From Saprospiraceae bacterium (GTDB lineage Bacteria; Bacteroidota; Bacteroidia; Chitinophagales; Saprospiraceae), in the NCBI GenBank assembly GCA_026129545.1, contig JAHCHX010000003.1:372001-436000 (forward strand): a DNA stretch of 64,000 nt, in the 5' to 3' direction. The notes below the pieces were generated by a model. It did no database searches, had not been told where the DNA came from, and worked only from the letters and a program-made list of their open reading frames with translations. Each line of letters starts with the position of its first letter. The first letter of the stretch is position 1. Positions 8,730 through 18,800 of the stretch are shown in pieces. The translations under genes and the position numbers were made by a program.

Positions 8730-11700
8730 GTGATCAGAAACCTCCTCATATTCAGCCTCCGCAACCGCTGGTTGGTGGTGGCCGCCAGCCTCGCCGTCAT
8801 GGCGGCGGGCTATTTTTGCTTCACCCAACTGAAAATCGAGGCATACCCCGACATCGCCGACACCAACGTCATCGTGGTGGCGCAATACGAGGGCCGTGCC
8901 GCCGAAGAAGTGGAGCAGCAGGTGACCGTACCCATCGAGCGCGCCTTGCAGAACACGCCCAACGTGCTCGACCGCCGCAGCCGCACCATCTTCGGGCTGT
9001 CCGTGGTGCAACTCACCTTCCAAGACGGCACCGACGACTACTTCGCCCGGCAGCAGGTCATCGAGCGCCTCGCCACCGCCGAACTGCCCGAGGGCGTGGA
9101 ACCGGAACTGGCCCCCCTCTCCACCGCCGTGGGCGAGATTTTCCGCTATGTGGTGGAAGCCCCGCCCGCGTTCACCCCCACCGACCTGCGCGACTTGCAA
9201 GACTGGGTCATCAAGCCCTATCTGCTCCAAACGGCAGGCGTGGCCGACATCGCCACCTTCGGCGGGCCGCTCAAGCAGTTCCACATCCTGACCGACCCCG
9301 ACCGGCTGCGCAAGTACGGCCTGACCATCGCCGACCTCGAGGCCGCCGTGACGGCCAACAACCAAAACACCGGCGGCAACATTATCGAACGGGGCGGGCA
9401 GGGCTTTGCCGTGCGCGGGCTGGGCGCCATCAAAACGCTCGACGACATCCGCAACATCGTCCTGAAAGCCGACAACGGGGCACCCGTTTTCGTGCGCGAC
9501 GTGGCCAGCGTCGAAATCGCACCGCCCCCGCCGAGCGGCGTGCTGGGCTACACCGTGCCCTCCGAAAACATCAACGTGAGCAACGGCGTGGAGGGCATCG
9601 TGCTGCTGCGCCGCTACGAGAACCCCAGCGAGGTGCTCGCCGAACTCAAGCAGCGCATCGCCGACCTGCAAGCCCACGAACTGCCCGAGGGTGTGACCAT
9701 CCGCACCCTCTACGACCGCAGTTTCCTCATTGACCACTCGTTGCACACCGTGGGCAAGACGCTTTTTGAGGGCGTGAGCATTGTGGTCATCATCCTCATC
9801 TTTTTCCTCGGCAGCGCGCGCAGCGCCTTGGTGGTGGCGCTCACCATCCCGTTCTCGCTCCTGTTTGCCTTCATCCTCATGCGCTTCACGGGCATACCCG
9901 CCAACCTGCTCTCGCTCGGCGCCATTGACTTCGGCATCATCGTGGACGGGGCCTGCATCATGGTGGAGCACCTCATCCGCAAGTACCGCACCGCCAGCAC
10001 GGCGGAAAAGCGCGAGGGCATCGTCAAGATCACCCTCCTCTCGGCGCAGGAGGTAGGGCGGGAAATCTTTTTCTCCGTCACCATCATCATCTTGGCCTAC
10101 ATGCCCATCTTGCTGATGACGCGGGTGGAGGGCAAACTGTTTTCGCCCATGGCGCTCACGTTGGCCTTCGCGGTGGTCGGCTCCATGTTGGCGGCGCTGA
10201 CCTTCATCCCGGTGCTCATTTCCTTTGTCTATGCCAAGGCCATTTCCGACCCCGACCAGCCCCTGAAAGCGCACGACAACCGGGTGCTGAATTTTGTGGA
10301 AAAACACTACGAGCGGCTGCTGGGCTACCTGATGCGGCATTACAGGCGAACGGTGGCCGTCGGCTTCGCCGCCGTGCTCCTGCTGTTGGCCTTCGGGGCG
10401 AAATTGGGCACCGAGTTTTTGCCCGAACTCGACGAAGGCTCCATCTTCCTGCGGGGCAATTTCCCGGCGGGCATCACCATCCGCGAAAACGCCAAGTATG
10501 CCCCTACCATCCGGGAAATCATCGCCCGATACCCGCAGGTGGCCTTTGTCATCACCCAGACTGGCCGCAACGACGACGGCACCGACCCCTTCCCGACCAA
10601 CCGCAACGAAATCCTCATCGGCCTGAAAGACTACGACGAGTGGAGCCATACCATCACCAAAAAAGAACTCATCCGGCGCATCAAGGGCGACTTGGAGGCC
10701 GCTCTGCCGAGCGTGCGCTTTTCCTCCGGGCAACCCATCATTGACCAGGTTATGGAAATCGTGACCGGCAGCGCCGCCGACCTCGCCGTGTCCATCGTAG
10801 GCACCGACCTGACCCTCATGCGCAGCAAGGCCGACAGCATCGCCGCCATCATGGCCACCCTGCGGGGCAGCGAGAGCGTAAACATTGAGCAGGAGGGCAC
10901 GCAGGCGCAACTGGCCATCGAGATCAACCGCGAGCGGGCGGCCCGCTACGGCATCAACGTGGCCGACATCCAGAACATGGTGGAGGCTGCCATCGGGGGC
11001 AAGACCATTTCGGTGCTGTACGACGGCACCAAGCGCTACGACATCGTGCTGCGCTACCTGCCGGAATTCCGCAACAACGTGGACGAGGTGCAAAAACTGC
11101 TCGTGCCCGCAGCCTCCGGTGCCCTCATCCCCATGAGCGAACTGGCACAGGTGCATTTTGTGGAAGGGCAGACGAACATCTATCGGTACAGCAACAAGCG
11201 CATGGTGACCGTGCGCACCAACATCCGCGGGCGCGACCAAGGCGGCTTCGTGCGCGAACTGAACGCCCGCATCGAGCAGGAAATGACCATCCCCAAGGGC
11301 TACGAAATCGTGTTCGGCGGGCAGTACGAAAACCTCGAACGGGCGGGCGGGCAGTTGCTGCTCACCATTCCGCTCACCTTGGTGTTGGTGTTTTCGTTTC
11401 TGTTCATGCTCTACCGCAACTTCCGCGATACGCTCATCACGGCGGCCTGCATCCTGTTCGCGCTGGCGGGCGGCATCATCGCGCTGCTGCTGCGGGGCTA
11501 CTATTTCAACGTGTCGGCGGGCGTGGGCTTTGTGTCCATCTTCGGCATATCCGTCATGGCGGGCGTGCTGTTGGTGTCGGCGCTGAACCGGGAGGCATTC
11601 AACGAGGGCTTGTCCGCGCCGCTCGTGCTGTCCGTCTCCAAAAGCCAGTTGCGGGCCGTGCTGTCCATCCTCGTCTTGGCCATTCTGGGCCTCGTGCCCG

Positions 11701-11840
11701 CCGCCCTTTCGAGCGGTATCGGCTCCGATGTGCAGCGGCCCTTGGCCACGGTCATCATCGGCGGGCTGACGAGCACGCTGGTGTTCACGCCGTTGGTGAT
11801 TCCGGCGTTGTATTGGTGGGCACATGGGAGGGCCGATTGA
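8730..11840 (+). CDS. Heavy-metal RND efflux pump (CzcA/HME family)
   Basis: A 1036-residue inner-membrane antiporter of the HME-RND family: N-terminal membrane helix, two large periplasmic loops and twelve predicted membrane segments. In TM4 the stretch GAIDFGIIVDGACIMVEH carries DFG, DG and E at the positions of CzcA D402, D408 and E415, the proton-relay residues of divalent-cation (Co/Zn/Cd) pumps; Cu/Ag pumps of the CusA class usually differ here. GTG start. It completes a tripartite system with the channel and adaptor at 3883-6218, from which it is separated by mgtC-like, mgtE and DUF190 genes. The substrate is inferred. Confidence 0.93.
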   Translation: MIRNLLIFSLRNRWLVVAASLAVMAAGYFCFTQLKIEAYPDIADTNVIVVAQYEGRAAEEVEQQVTVPIERALQNTPNVLDRRSRTIFGLSVVQLTFQDGTDDYFARQQVIERLATAELPEGVEPELAPLSTAVGEIFRYVVEAPPAFTPTDLRDLQDWVIKPYLLQTAGVADIATFGGPLKQFHILTDPDRLRKYGLTIADLEAAVTANNQNTGGNIIERGGQGFAVRGLGAIKTLDDIRNIVLKADNGAPVFVRDVASVEIAPPPPSGVLGYTVPSENINVSNGVEGIVLLRRYENPSEVLAELKQRIADLQAHELPEGVTIRTLYDRSFLIDHSLHTVGKTLFEGVSIVVIILIFFLGSARSALVVALTIPFSLLFAFILMRFTGIPANLLSLGAIDFGIIVDGACIMVEHLIRKYRTASTAEKREGIVKITLLSAQEVGREIFFSVTIIILAYMPILLMTRVEGKLFSPMALTLAFAVVGSMLAALTFIPVLISFVYAKAISDPDQPLKAHDNRVLNFVEKHYERLLGYLMRHYRRTVAVGFAAVLLLLAFGAKLGTEFLPELDEGSIFLRGNFPAGITIRENAKYAPTIREIIARYPQVAFVITQTGRNDDGTDPFPTNRNEILIGLKDYDEWSHTITKKELIRRIKGDLEAALPSVRFSSGQPIIDQVMEIVTGSAADLAVSIVGTDLTLMRSKADSIAAIMATLRGSESVNIEQEGTQAQLAIEINRERAARYGINVADIQNMVEAAIGGKTISVLYDGTKRYDIVLRYLPEFRNNVDEVQKLLVPAASGALIPMSELAQVHFVEGQTNIYRYSNKRMVTVRTNIRGRDQGGFVRELNARIEQEMTIPKGYEIVFGGQYENLERAGGQLLLTIPLTLVLVFSFLFMLYRNFRDTLITAACILFALAGGIIALLLRGYYFNVSAGVGFVSIFGISVMAGVLLVSALNREAFNEGLSAPLVLSVSKSQLRAVLSILVLAILGLVPAALSSGIGSDVQRPLATVIIGGLTSTLVFTPLVIPALYWWAHGRAD

Positions 11841-11857
11841 CGGGCAACGGCGCTTGC

Positions 11858-13027
11858 CTACAAATTCCCCAAATTCCGCCACGACTCGATTTTTGCCGCG
11901 CTGCGGTGTTGCCCCTCGTCGCCCGCATAGATGACATAGTTGTTGCCGACGCTGCGGTGTTCGGGCGCGTTGTTTCTGAAGGACTGAATGCCTTTAAAAA
12001 ACTCTGCTTTGGGCGTGAAACTATATTTCATTTCAAAGAGGTTGGTGCTCAGCCCTTCCAGCGATACCAAGTCCACTTCAACGTGGTGGTTGTCTTTCCA
12101 GAAATAGAAATCCGGTCGGCGGTTGCGGTTGTACCGGTTTTTCATCAGTTCGACGATGACCAAGTTCTCGAACAGGCTGCCTCGGCTATAGTGTTGCTGG
12201 ATTTGTGTGCTTTCTGCGATGCCCAGCAGGTAGCACAGCAAGCCGGTATCATAAAAATACAGCTTGTGCGATTTGACCAACCGTTTGTTGAAGTTTTCAA
12301 AAAAAGGCGGCAATTGAAACAGGATGTAGCTCGCCTCTAGGACGGATAGCCAGTTTCGGACGGTCTGCACGGAAATAGCCGCCTCGGTGGCCAGCGCCTG
12401 AAGATTGACGGGTTGTCCGACACGCCCTGCACACAAGCGCAGGAAAATTTGAAAAGCGTTCAGGTCCTTGACGTTCAATACGCTGCGCACATCGCGCTCG
12501 GCGTATGTTTCCAAATAACTTTGAAAATAAACCGCTGGTTCGGTTTTTCGGTCGTACAAGACCGGATAGCCTCCCCAGTAAATAGCCGCTTCGATTTCGG
12601 CAGGTTTCAGCCCGGGGTCCGAGGCCTCCAGTTCGGCATGGCTGAGGGGCAATAAGCGAAAGATGGCCACCCTGCCTGCTAGGCTCTGGGTTATTTTTTC
12701 GAGCAACAAAAAATTTTGAGAGCCGGACAAAATGAACTGGCCCATGATCTTGTCCTCGTCCACTTTCACCTGCAAGTAGGAAAAGAGCGCAGGCACGCGC
12801 TGAGCCTCGTCGAACACCACCATTTTGTCGTATTCGCGCAAAAAACCGTTTGGGTCCTGCTCAAAAAACAGTCGGCTGTCCGGGTTCTCGAAGTTCACAT
12901 ATCGGTATTCCGGGAACATCCCGCGCAGCAAGGTCGTCTTTCCGCTCTGGCGCGGGCCGGTCACGGAGATAATCGGGTAATGGGAGAGCAAGTCTTGGAT
13001 AGGCTGGGCAATCTGACGAGCGATCAT
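11858..13027 (-). CDS. AAA-type ATPase with DUF4143 domain
   Basis: This 389-residue protein has a Walker A motif VTGPRQSGKTTLL (residues 21-33), a Walker B-like MVVFDEAQR, an arginine-rich sensor region, and a C-terminal DUF4143 nuclease-like domain (about 200-350; HHVEVDLVSLEG resembles a PD-(D/E)XK core). These common prokaryotic proteins have no settled role. It is convergent with the pump gene (17 bases apart) and unrelated in direction to its neighbours. A promoter with inverted GTTTTTTG-type sequences lies just upstream (13041-13074). Confidence 0.9.
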   Translation of the reverse strand: MIARQIAQPIQDLLSHYPIISVTGPRQSGKTTLLRGMFPEYRYVNFENPDSRLFFEQDPNGFLREYDKMVVFDEAQRVPALFSYLQVKVDEDKIMGQFILSGSQNFLLLEKITQSLAGRVAIFRLLPLSHAELEASDPGLKPAEIEAAIYWGGYPVLYDRKTEPAVYFQSYLETYAERDVRSVLNVKDLNAFQIFLRLCAGRVGQPVNLQALATEAAISVQTVRNWLSVLEASYILFQLPPFFENFNKRLVKSHKLYFYDTGLLCYLLGIAESTQIQQHYSRGSLFENLVIVELMKNRYNRNRRPDFYFWKDNHHVEVDLVSLEGLSTNLFEMKYSFTPKAEFFKGIQSFRNNAPEHRSVGNNYVIYAGDEGQHRSAAKIESWRNLGNL

Positions 13028-13040
13028 ACTGTTTTTTGTG

Positions 13041-13074
13041 CAAAAATATCAATCTACTTTGTTTTTTGCACAAA
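13041..13074 (-). promoter_or_regulatory. Predicted promoter and possible operator of the DUF4143 ATPase gene
   Basis: On the minus strand TTTG (13074-13071) is followed 22 bases later by TATTTTTG (13048-13041), matching the Bacteroidota -33/-7 pattern. The same stretch contains the inverted halves TTTTGTGCAAAAA and TTTTTGCACAAAA, which overlap both boxes and could be an operator. The ATG follows 14 bases downstream. Confidence 0.5.
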
Positions 13075-13150
13075 ATTTAACGCTTTCGATTTGCTGGTCT
13101 TGAGCCGTGCGGACCGTTGGTTCCACTGGTTCCGCCTGATTTAGCGTGCA

Positions 13151-13187
13151 TTTTGGAGGGCAACCCTCGCGGGTTTGCCTAACTTTG
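13151..13187 (+). promoter_or_regulatory. Predicted promoter of the outer-membrane receptor gene
   Basis: TTTTG at 13151-13155 and TAACTTTG at 13180-13187 fit the Bacteroidota consensus (TTTG, then TAnnTTTG). The ATG at 13281 leaves a leader of about 90 bases. Confidence 0.5.
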
Positions 13188-13280
13188 GGCAATCAATTAC
13201 AGACCGCAGAGGAATTCGAGGTGTTTAAAAAACAGTTGATGGGGTGAAGATGAGCACAAGTTCCTCCCGTTTTTTAGATC

Positions 13281-15707
13281 ATGAGACAAGGTAAAATAAA
13301 CACAACCCTCGCCCTCCTCTTCCTCCCTCTCTGCCTCTTAGCCCAAAACAGCGTGGCTATACAAGGGACGGTTTTGGACAAAATCGCGCGAGAAGGGTTG
13401 CCCTACGCCACTGTGGCGCTGTTGGACACCGACAAAAAAATCGTGACGGGCGCCACGACCGACGAGGCGGGCCGTTTCCAATTGTCGGCGCAACCGGCAG
13501 ACACTTTTTTTATCAAAGTGCAGTACATCGGGTTTCAGACGCTTGACACCCTGTTGGCTACCCAAGCAGGCAATACCACCCTGAACGTCATGCTGTTGCT
13601 CGCGCCGAACACGAGCGAATTGCAGGAGGTGACCATCCAGGCGGAGCGAGCGGCAGGCTCGGTGCAAATGGACAAACAGACGTTCAACGTGGCCAAACTC
13701 GGCAATACCGCTGCCGGGACGGGGCTGGATGTGCTGCAACGCCTGCCGTCGGTCACCATCAATGCCGAGGGCAAAATACTGATGCGGGGCAATGCCGAAT
13801 TTTTGGTGACGGTCAACGGCAAGTTCACCAATCAAACGCCCGCCGACGTGCTGGCCCAACTGCCCGCCAACGTCATCGAATCCATCGAGATCATCGCCTC
13901 GCCGTCGGCCAGCCTCGATGCCGAGGGCAAGGCGGGCATCATCAATATCGTCACCAAAACGCACGTCCCCGAGGGCAAGGGCATCATTGCCAACATCAAC
14001 CTGAGCAATGCCGAGCGCTATGGCGGCGATTTCACGCTGCACCACGCCCGGAGCCGGTTCAACACCTTCGTGACCGCCAATTTCCGCCAGTACAACATCG
14101 GCGGCTACCGCAAGGGCGAAATCCGAACACTGTACCAAGACACGGTCACCTACTCGCCCTCGGCTGGCGAACGCCCCACCGCCGAGCGCATTTATGGCAT
14201 CCGGGGCGGCACGACCTACAACGTGGACAAGTCCACCACCGTCAGCACCGCCATATTTTATGGCTACCGGCAAAACGACCGCACCGCCAACCTGCACTAT
14301 CGGCAGTATGCCGGCGCAGCACAGCCGCTTGATTTGTACCAGTCGTTCGACGACTCGGCGCTGGAGCGGACGTTTTACAACCAAAACCTGTTCGTCCGAA
14401 CGGGGCGTTTTTTCACGGCAAACACCGATTTCACGAAGACTTTCCGCGACCAAAGCAAACTCGCCCTGACGGGCATCTACGAACACTCGGTGCTGGGCGG
14501 CCCGCTGCGAAACCAAGACAACGAACATCCCGGCGGCCCTTTGCTCCTCCGCGAACGCTCTGATGAAACCAGCCCGCTAAACGCCTGGCGCCTGCAGGCG
14601 GACTACGCCCGCCACCTGTTTGGACACTTCACCCTCGAAACGGGCTATCAGTGGCGCACCGTCCACCATGAGGGCACGTTCGTCTTCGAGCGCCTGGACA
14701 TCCCGTCCGATACTTGGGAAAAAGACCCGGAGTTCAACGATGCGCTCGACCTGCGGCAGAGCATCCACGCGGGCTATGTGCAACTGAACGGCCGGCACGG
14801 GCCGCTCCAGTTCCGCGCGGGTCTCCGGGGTGAGCAGATGTTCCGCAGCCTGACCCACCTGCGCGGGCAAGGCCCCGTCGAGCTCAACCAGTTCGACTTG
14901 TTTCCGTCGCTCCAGGCGCTTTGGAAACTGAAAGACGAGCAGGACTTGAAATTCGGCTATTCCAAACGCATTGACCGACCGACCACCAAGGCGCTGTCGC
15001 CGTTCAAAAACCACCGCCACTCCGAAGCGATCTGGATCGGCGACCCCAACTTGCAGCCCGAAATCACGCACAACCTCGAATTGGCCTACATCCACCGGCG
15101 CCAAGCGGGCACCTTCGCCCTCACGGCCTATCACAACCGCACGTCCAACCTCATCTTCCGGGTCAACGACAACTACAACCGCATCACGCTGCTGACCATC
15201 TCCACCAACGCGGGCAACAGCCGCTCGACGGGGCTGGAGGCCGTTTCCGATTGGCAGGCGGCCAAGTGGTTCAACCTGTACCTGTCCGGCAATGCGTACC
15301 TGTTCCAAATCAACAACATCGAAAACGCCACCACCGAGCGCACCCAAAGCGTGAACTACAACCTGAACGGCAACTTGGCCTTCAAAATAGCGCCCAAATG
15401 GCGCGCGCAATGGAACACGACCTACGTTTCCCGCACCGTCACGGCACAGGGCAACGACACGGATTTGCTGCTGTCCAACATCGGGGTCCGGTACTCCGTG
15501 AGCAAGCACTGGTCGGTGGAGCTGCTGTTCCAGAATATCTTTGACACTAACCGTCAGACCATCACGACGAGGGGCACCTTGTTCTATTCGTCCACGGAGT
15601 ATTCCAAGTACGACCGCATCGTGCAGTTGAACGTGGGCTACCGGTTCAATGAAAGCGGCAAGAGCGCGAAGAGCGTGAAGACGGAGTACGGGGAGCGGGA
15701 TTTTTAG
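13281..15707 (+). CDS. TonB-dependent-receptor-like outer-membrane beta-barrel protein
   Basis: An 808-residue protein with a signal peptide (cleavage after FLPLCLLA-Q), a carboxypeptidase-regulatory-like beta-sandwich (about 25-110, VAIQGTVLDKIAREGLPYATV), a plug domain (about 125-230, with IIASPSASLDAEGKAGIINIVTK) and a beta-barrel of the OMP_b-brl_3 type ending in VGYRFNESGKS. The barrel contains GLRGEQMFRSLTHL and a DRPTTKALSPF motif common in this family. Such receptors take up unknown ligands or act in surface assembly. No partner SusD-like gene is adjacent, so a sugar substrate is not suggested. A terminator follows at 15841. Confidence 0.88.
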   Translation: MRQGKINTTLALLFLPLCLLAQNSVAIQGTVLDKIAREGLPYATVALLDTDKKIVTGATTDEAGRFQLSAQPADTFFIKVQYIGFQTLDTLLATQAGNTTLNVMLLLAPNTSELQEVTIQAERAAGSVQMDKQTFNVAKLGNTAAGTGLDVLQRLPSVTINAEGKILMRGNAEFLVTVNGKFTNQTPADVLAQLPANVIESIEIIASPSASLDAEGKAGIINIVTKTHVPEGKGIIANINLSNAERYGGDFTLHHARSRFNTFVTANFRQYNIGGYRKGEIRTLYQDTVTYSPSAGERPTAERIYGIRGGTTYNVDKSTTVSTAIFYGYRQNDRTANLHYRQYAGAAQPLDLYQSFDDSALERTFYNQNLFVRTGRFFTANTDFTKTFRDQSKLALTGIYEHSVLGGPLRNQDNEHPGGPLLLRERSDETSPLNAWRLQADYARHLFGHFTLETGYQWRTVHHEGTFVFERLDIPSDTWEKDPEFNDALDLRQSIHAGYVQLNGRHGPLQFRAGLRGEQMFRSLTHLRGQGPVELNQFDLFPSLQALWKLKDEQDLKFGYSKRIDRPTTKALSPFKNHRHSEAIWIGDPNLQPEITHNLELAYIHRRQAGTFALTAYHNRTSNLIFRVNDNYNRITLLTISTNAGNSRSTGLEAVSDWQAAKWFNLYLSGNAYLFQINNIENATTERTQSVNYNLNGNLAFKIAPKWRAQWNTTYVSRTVTAQGNDTDLLLSNIGVRYSVSKHWSVELLFQNIFDTNRQTITTRGTLFYSSTEYSKYDRIVQLNVGYRFNESGKSAKSVKTEYGERDF

Positions 15708-15840
15708 AGACTGATTTAAAATCCCTCACCGGGCAGGAGTTTTTTTACCCGGATGAAAATGATTTGAGCAGGCATATTTTCGCAAACCACTTTCCGTTGG
15801 GTGTAAAACAGTCTCTTGGGACGATGAGTTGATAAACAAA

Positions 15841-15872
15841 ATGCGCCGAGGTTCCCCTCGACGCATTTTTTT
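15841..15872 (+). terminator. Factor-independent terminator after the receptor gene
   Basis: The hairpin ATGCGCCGAGG-TTCC-CCTCGACGCAT (one bulge) is followed by TTTTTTTATT. It stands between two convergent genes and may also stop transcription of the giant repeat gene. Confidence 0.75.
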
Positions 15873-15899
15873 ATTCCATCTCAATCGTTGAAAAAAACA

Positions 15900-18800
15900 T
15901 TACGGTTTCTGCACCACGAACTTCATCGTGCGGATGCCCGCATCGGAAACGATTTCCAATTGGTACAAACCGGGCGATAGGAAGCCCACGTCAAGTCGTT
16001 GGGCGAAGTAGCCAGCGTTCACGGTGCCGAAGTCGCCTTCGTACACCATGCGCCCCGTCACGTCGCGCACGGCATAGCGCAGATTTTCTGTTTCGGTCAG
16101 GTTGAAACGCACAAACAGGTCAGCCACCGTCGGGTTGGGTGCCAATTGCATGTTGCTGATTTTGGTGTCCAGCTCATTGGTGCTGACGAGTTCCTCCAAG
16201 GGGAAGGTGTTGCCATTGGCTTCCGCTGCCCATACTTGGAATCCGGGTTGGCCGCTGGAGAAAAATCCCGAAGCAAAGAGCGTAAGCGCAGCATTCCCGA
16301 AGTTGTTGAGCGTGGCGCGATACGTTTTCAGTACCGCCGCGTTGTTGTCAGCGGGTGTCACCTGAACGATGTAGGTGCTCGGTGGCACGCTGATGTAGTC
16401 GGCAAATTCGCCAAATGCCACATCATCGTACAGCACGGGGCCGCCTGCCAACTGCACATCCACCGCCGGAGCATCGGGAGAGCCGTGGAAAAGCGAGGCC
16501 TCCACATTGCCAGCCGTGTAGGCGCGATGGCGAGCATCGTCGTTGACAATCAAGCTAAAGCCTGGGTTGCCACCCACGACACCGGCAGCCATGATGACAT
16601 AGGTCTTGCTGGTCTCAAGCCCCGTGACGGGCAGGCTGTATATTGCTTGCCCCACCGAAGTGCTATTGGCTGGTGCCACCGAAAGCGTGAAAGGCACGTT
16701 GGCCGGGAAGAAGCCGAAATTCGTGGCCTGACGGAAAGCGAAGTCGTTGAGCACCAAGAAATCATCAAAATAGACATCCACCGTTGGGTTGGGGGCGTTG
16801 TGGATAACTTGGGTACGCGCATAAGCAGGCAACGGGAAGGTGGTGCCATCGGGCAAAGCAATCCAGAGGTCGAAGTCAGGGTCGAGGCCGGGAATGCCTG
16901 TGGCGAACACCAGGCCTACCAAACCACCCAAGTCGGAGAAATCGCCGCCCCAAACACCAAGGCTTGGCAGGGGGGCGCTCGTCGGTGCCACCTCGAAGAG
17001 ATAGACATCCGGGTCGAGCGACAGATAGTCGGTGAACGTGCCGTAGGGGAAATCCGTCAGCACGGGCGCATCGGCTGCCAATGGAAGCGTCACGTTCACG
17101 TTGGGCGCGCCAGGTGAGCCGTGGTGAATAGCCAGTTCCAATTTAGTTGGGTCGAGCGCGCGTTCGCGGCCCATGTCGTTGACCAACAAATCAAATCCAG
17201 GGTTGCCACCCACCGTGCCACTCGCCACCACAATGTACGTCTTGCGGTTTTCAAACGTCACCGGGAAGGTGGCAATCACATCATTCACCGAGGTGCTGTT
17301 GCCCAGGGCGATGCCAATTTCAAGTTGTGTCTCCGCTGGAACGTAGCCAAAAGAAGTGGCCGTGCGGAACTCAAAATTATCGAGCAACAAATCAGCCCCC
17401 ACATACACGTCCACCGTTGGGTTGGGCGAGTTGTGAATGATTTGCACCCTTGCCACAGGCGTGTTAGGCAGTTCAATCACCGTACCGTCGGGGAATACCG
17501 CAAACAGCCCGTAGTCGTTGTTGCCCGCGACACCGCTGGTGAAAATCCGAGCGGGTTGTTCGGCAAATACATTCGGGTCGAGATAGTGCGTGCCCAACAA
17601 ATCGGTGGAGTTGGCCAACGTGACATCAAGGATAATGTCGTCGGCAGGCAATTCGGCATATCCCGAAAACGCACCAAAAGCCAACTCGTCGAAAATGGTA
17701 CCGATAAGGCGCTCATTCACACCTATGTCGAATACAAACGGCGTGTAAAATCCGTGGAAAGCACTGATGACGGTAGCGCCCAACGTGCCAGTCTCGCGGG
17801 CATTGCCGTCCGCGTAAAGATTGAACGGATACAGCGGGTCGCCCACGATGCCAGCAGCCATCACGGTGTAGGCACGTCCTTCCTCAAAATTGACGGAGAA
17901 AGTGGCGATAGCATCGGCAGCCGAGCTGCTGTTGTCCAAAGCCACCCCGACCTCGATATCGCGGTCGGCAGGGATATCCACAAACGGCGTGGCCGTGCGG
18001 AAGGCAAAATTGTCAATAAGCAAAGTGTTGCCTGCGTACACATCCACCGTCGGGTCGGGCGAGTTATGCACCACCTGCACCCGTGCGGTCGGCGTGAGCG
18101 GCAACTCGATGACCGTGCCGTTGGGCAAAGCAGCGAACAGGCCAAAAGCGGGCGAGCCACCAAGAATACCACTGGCAAAAACGTAAGCCGCTCCACCTGC
18201 AAGCCCCGTCAAATCGGCGCGATACGAAGCCAGCACATTGGGCGTGCCAGCCGGCCGCACGGCGAGGTCGTACTTGTCGGGCGCAAGGCCTATGTAAGAG
18301 GTGAACGCGCCGTAGGCAAGATTGTCCACCACATCGTCCACAAGGAAAACGGCATCCACATCCACTGCCGGAGCGCCGGGGGAGCCATGCAGCACCGCCA
18401 CATCCACGTCACCAGCAATCAAAGCAGCCTCGCGTGCTTCCGTGTTCGTGATGAGCGTGAATGGCGTGGTCAAATCACCCAAAATACCCGAAGCCGTGGC
18501 AATGTAAGTCCTGCCTTCAAAGAACAGAGCGGGGAAAGTGGCAATGGCATCGTCCACCGAAGTGCTGTTGGCGGGGGCCACCGCTATCGAAATTTGCACA
18601 TTGGCCAACACATCAATAAACGGCGTGGCCGTGCGGAACTCAAAATCGTCCAGCAACAAGTTGCCATTCACATACACGTCCACCGTGGGGCTGGGCGAGT
18701 TGTGGATGATTTGCAACCGTGCTTGCGGCGGAGCGCCCACTTCGGGGAACTCAACCACCGTGCCATCGGCCAGCGCCGCGAACAGGCCAAAACCGGGCGT

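Noticed and set aside
8385..11882. An 1165-residue open frame opposite the RND pump gene
   Set aside because: The plus strand encodes a complete HME-RND pump with catalytic residues; the antisense product is Gly/His-rich low-complexity sequence from GC-rich codons.
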